Below, one piece after another: positions 62,234-64,000 of a stretch of DNA of 64,000 nucleotides (positions are counted from its first letter, which is position 1; every line of letters begins with the position of its first letter). The translations under genes were made by a program, and so were the position numbers. The stretch is from CAINVV01 sp963663675 (GTDB lineage: Bacteria > Bacteroidota > Bacteroidia > Bacteroidales > Prolixibacteraceae). The stretch lies in assembly GCA_963663675.1 (NCBI GenBank), contig OY760498.1, positions 1,550,001-1,614,000 on the forward strand, given 5' to 3'. Under the pieces are notes generated by a model. That model ran no database searches. It was not told where the DNA came from and worked only from the letters and a program-made list of their open reading frames with translations.

Positions 62234-63625
62234 TTGGAAAACAGAACAAAAAACACAAAATCACTGAACTGGCTTACCTGGATTTTACTTATCTCCTTAA
62301 CTGTCACGGTTCTGCTTTCATTTTTAAAAATCTTTGGTGTAATTGCGCTGAGTGACAAATTTTTAGCTGTATGCAGGATGATGACCATTCTTGCATTTGC
62401 ACTTATTGCCCGGAAGAAGAAATCACTCACAATATGGATTTTGCTGGGACTGGTGGCAGGTGCAGAATTCGGGTTTGATTTCCCTCAGATAGCCAATAGC
62501 TTACAGTTTCTGAGTGAGATTTTCCTTCGGATGATCAAAACGATCATTGCCCCGTTGTTGTTTGCCACCCTGGTTAACGGGATTGCGGGTCATACGGATC
62601 TTAAGCAGGTTGGGAGAATGGGCTGGAAATCTTTGGTTTATTTTGAAGTTGCCTCAACACTGGCACTGGTGATAGGATTGATTGCTATCAATGTATCAAA
62701 AGCAGGAGTAGGCATCAATATTTCGTCCATTTCTGGTAATTTGCCGGTTGCTGCCGCGAAAATGCAGACAACACAAGAGTTCATACTGCATATTTTTCCT
62801 GAAAATATAGCCAAAGCGGTTTCTGAGGGGAACATTCTGCAGATCGTTATTTTCAGTATTATTTTTGGAATCGGGCTTTCCCTGGTCGGTGAGAAACACA
62901 AAACTCCGATGCTGAAATTAACGGCAAGTCTGACAGAAATCATGTTCAAATTTACGAACATCGTCATGTATTTTGCCCCTATCGCAGTATTTTCAGCCAT
63001 TGCCTACACAATTGGGCATATGGGTACAGATGTGCTCTTTACACTTCTGAAACTTCTGGTAACGCTTTATGTGGCCCTGATTGCGTTTCTTGTGCTGGTA
63101 TTGCTTCCGGTTGCGCTGTTGTTCAGGATTCCGGTCTTTAAATTTATGGCTGCCGTATCCAAACCGGCATCAATTGCCTTTGCAACAGCCAATTCAGAAT
63201 CAGCGTTGCCATCGGCAATGGAATCAATGGAAGACTTTGGCGTACCCCGGAAAATTGTGTCGTTTGTCATACCCACCGGATACAGTTTTAATCTTGACGG
63301 ATCCACCCTTTACCTTTCGCTGGCTGCGGTTTTTGTGGCACAAGCCGCCGGCATAGAGCTTTCCATTGAAAAGCAGATAGTTATAGCGCTGACATTGATG
63401 CTTACCAGCAAGGGCGTAGCGGGTGTCTCCCGCGCTTCGTTTGTCATCCTTCTTGGCACTGTTGCTACATTTGGATTGCCTGTCGAGCCGGTAATGATCA
63501 TCCTGGGTATCGATGTACTGCTTGATATGGCCAGAACCGGGGTCAATGTCGTTGGCAACTGCCTTGCTACCACTGTGATAGCCAGGTGGGAGGGCGAATT
63601 TGATGATGAGAAAGCCAAGGGTTGA
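62234..63625 (+). CDS. Dicarboxylate/amino acid:cation symporter (DAACS family)
   Basis: 463 residues from a TTG start giving MENRTKNTKSLNWLTWILLI; no ATG is suitable before the first membrane helix. About eight membrane helices plus two re-entrant loops. Key motifs are FATANSESALPSAMESMEDFG (first hairpin) and PTGYSFNLDGSTLYLSLAAVF (substrate/Na site), then GVNVVGNCLATTVIARWEGEF near the end. The protein imports C4-dicarboxylates, glutamate or aspartate with H+ or Na+. The N-terminus is longer than in GltP by about two helices. Convergent with the partial Gfo/Idh/MocA gene, 5-bp gap. Confidence 0.94.
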   Translation: MENRTKNTKSLNWLTWILLISLTVTVLLSFLKIFGVIALSDKFLAVCRMMTILAFALIARKKKSLTIWILLGLVAGAEFGFDFPQIANSLQFLSEIFLRMIKTIIAPLLFATLVNGIAGHTDLKQVGRMGWKSLVYFEVASTLALVIGLIAINVSKAGVGINISSISGNLPVAAAKMQTTQEFILHIFPENIAKAVSEGNILQIVIFSIIFGIGLSLVGEKHKTPMLKLTASLTEIMFKFTNIVMYFAPIAVFSAIAYTIGHMGTDVLFTLLKLLVTLYVALIAFLVLVLLPVALLFRIPVFKFMAAVSKPASIAFATANSESALPSAMESMEDFGVPRKIVSFVIPTGYSFNLDGSTLYLSLAAVFVAQAAGIELSIEKQIVIALTLMLTSKGVAGVSRASFVILLGTVATFGLPVEPVMIILGIDVLLDMARTGVNVVGNCLATTVIARWEGEFDDEKAKG

Positions 63626-63630
63626 CGTTC

Positions 63631-64000
63631 CTACGCCTGGTAATTTCCCCTCATCTCCCTGATATACAATTTATTTGCTTCCGGGTCATTGGCAACTTCA
63701 CCTTTGATCGGATCCCAGGTGACCGTCCTGCCTGTACGGATGGCGATATCGCCCATGTGGCTGATGGTATCCGAAATGATGGCCTCATCCAGCGGACAGA
63801 GTTCCTTCTCTTTTCCTTTTACAACAGAGATGAATCTTTTACCCATGGTGTTGTTTTCTCCCTTTACCCTGCCATTGTCCTGTTTGGGCACGTCATTGAG
63901 TTTTTTATCAAGTTCGGGAATATTTGACTGACAGGAGGACCGGCTCAGAGAAATCCATCCTTTGGTTCCAAAAAATGTTGTACCGTTTGATTCCTTAACA
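63631..64000 (-). CDS. Gfo/Idh/MocA family oxidoreductase, C-terminal part (cut by window end)
   Basis: The visible 122 residues continue to the window edge with no start in view. They read VKESNGTTFFGTKGWISLSR, then SHMGDIAIRTGRTVTWDPIKGEVANDPEANKLYIREMRGNYQA at the C-terminus, a typical ending of exported Gfo/Idh/MocA oxidoreductases. An internal GTG near 63891 is not the true start. This is the third member of the family in the window. Confidence 0.85.
   Translation of the reverse strand, partial: VKESNGTTFFGTKGWISLSRSSCQSNIPELDKKLNDVPKQDNGRVKGENNTMGKRFISVVKGKEKELCPLDEAIISDTISHMGDIAIRTGRTVTWDPIKGEVANDPEANKLYIREMRGNYQA

Overview
The window looks like chromosomal DNA of a Bacteroidota (Bacteroidetes), most likely a free-living or anaerobic Bacteroidales/Marinilabiliales-type organism. 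The signs are a secreted protease with a type IX secretion sorting domain, several TAnnTTTG (Bacteroidota -7) promoter boxes, weak Shine-Dalgarno use, Tat-exported Gfo/Idh/MocA enzymes paired with DUF1080 proteins, and paired acetate and butyrate kinase modules. No rRNA, CRISPR array or intact insertion sequence was seen. Taxonomy is an inference from gene content; no database was searched.

Layout. 1-6000 (minus): three histidine kinases, one starting with a receiver domain. 6169-11687 (plus): fermentation block pta, 3-hydroxyacyl-CoA dehydrogenase, ackA, ptb, buk. 11853-18854 (plus): CE15-like esterase, trypsin-like T9SS protease, and a three-gene iron/cobalamin-type ABC importer. 18832-24292: small metabolic and transport genes, including a split ThrE-type exporter and an ATP-grasp-like protein. 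24384-28383 (plus): CBM9-like protein, RelA-type (p)ppGpp synthetase with a damaged hydrolase motif, and two TPR proteins. 28520-31342 (minus): large FAD/Fe-S D-lactate dehydrogenase-like protein. 31517-41416 (plus): gamma-glutamyltransferase, Gfo/Idh/MocA oxidoreductase, HEAT plus double DUF1080 protein, argS, and a sialidase-like protein.

41519-42720 is the most plainly accessory spot. A tRNA-Gly(CCC) and its terminator are followed by the broken start of a Bacteroidota tyrosine recombinase and by a decayed, probably PilZ-like reading frame. Beyond it lie a lipoprotein, a secreted protein with a zinc-phospholipase C/S1-P1 nuclease motif, and a six-hairpin glycosidase.

48622-52354 holds a membrane-anchored MutS-type ATPase flanked on both sides, in inverted orientation, by related small membrane proteins, including a 42-residue truncated paralogue absent from ordinary ORF calling. 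52635-54494 has a quinol-monooxygenase/flavodoxin operon, a perfect 20-bp hairpin repeat and an orphan leader with only an 8-codon reading frame. 54751-64000 returns to glycan metabolism: a barrel-like secreted protein, two further Gfo/Idh/MocA enzymes (one cut by the window end), GH16, a secreted FAD oxidoreductase, an aldo/keto reductase and a dicarboxylate/amino-acid symporter.

Taken together, the genes suit a polysaccharide-degrading fermenter. Exported esterases and glycosidases release sugars, Gfo/DUF1080 enzymes may process glycosides through 3-keto intermediates, and acyl-phosphate kinases harvest ATP. The best candidates for something undescribed are the MutS-like/small-membrane-protein locus, the tRNA-Gly graveyard, the heptamer arrays before three start codons, and the orphan leader at 54025-54123.
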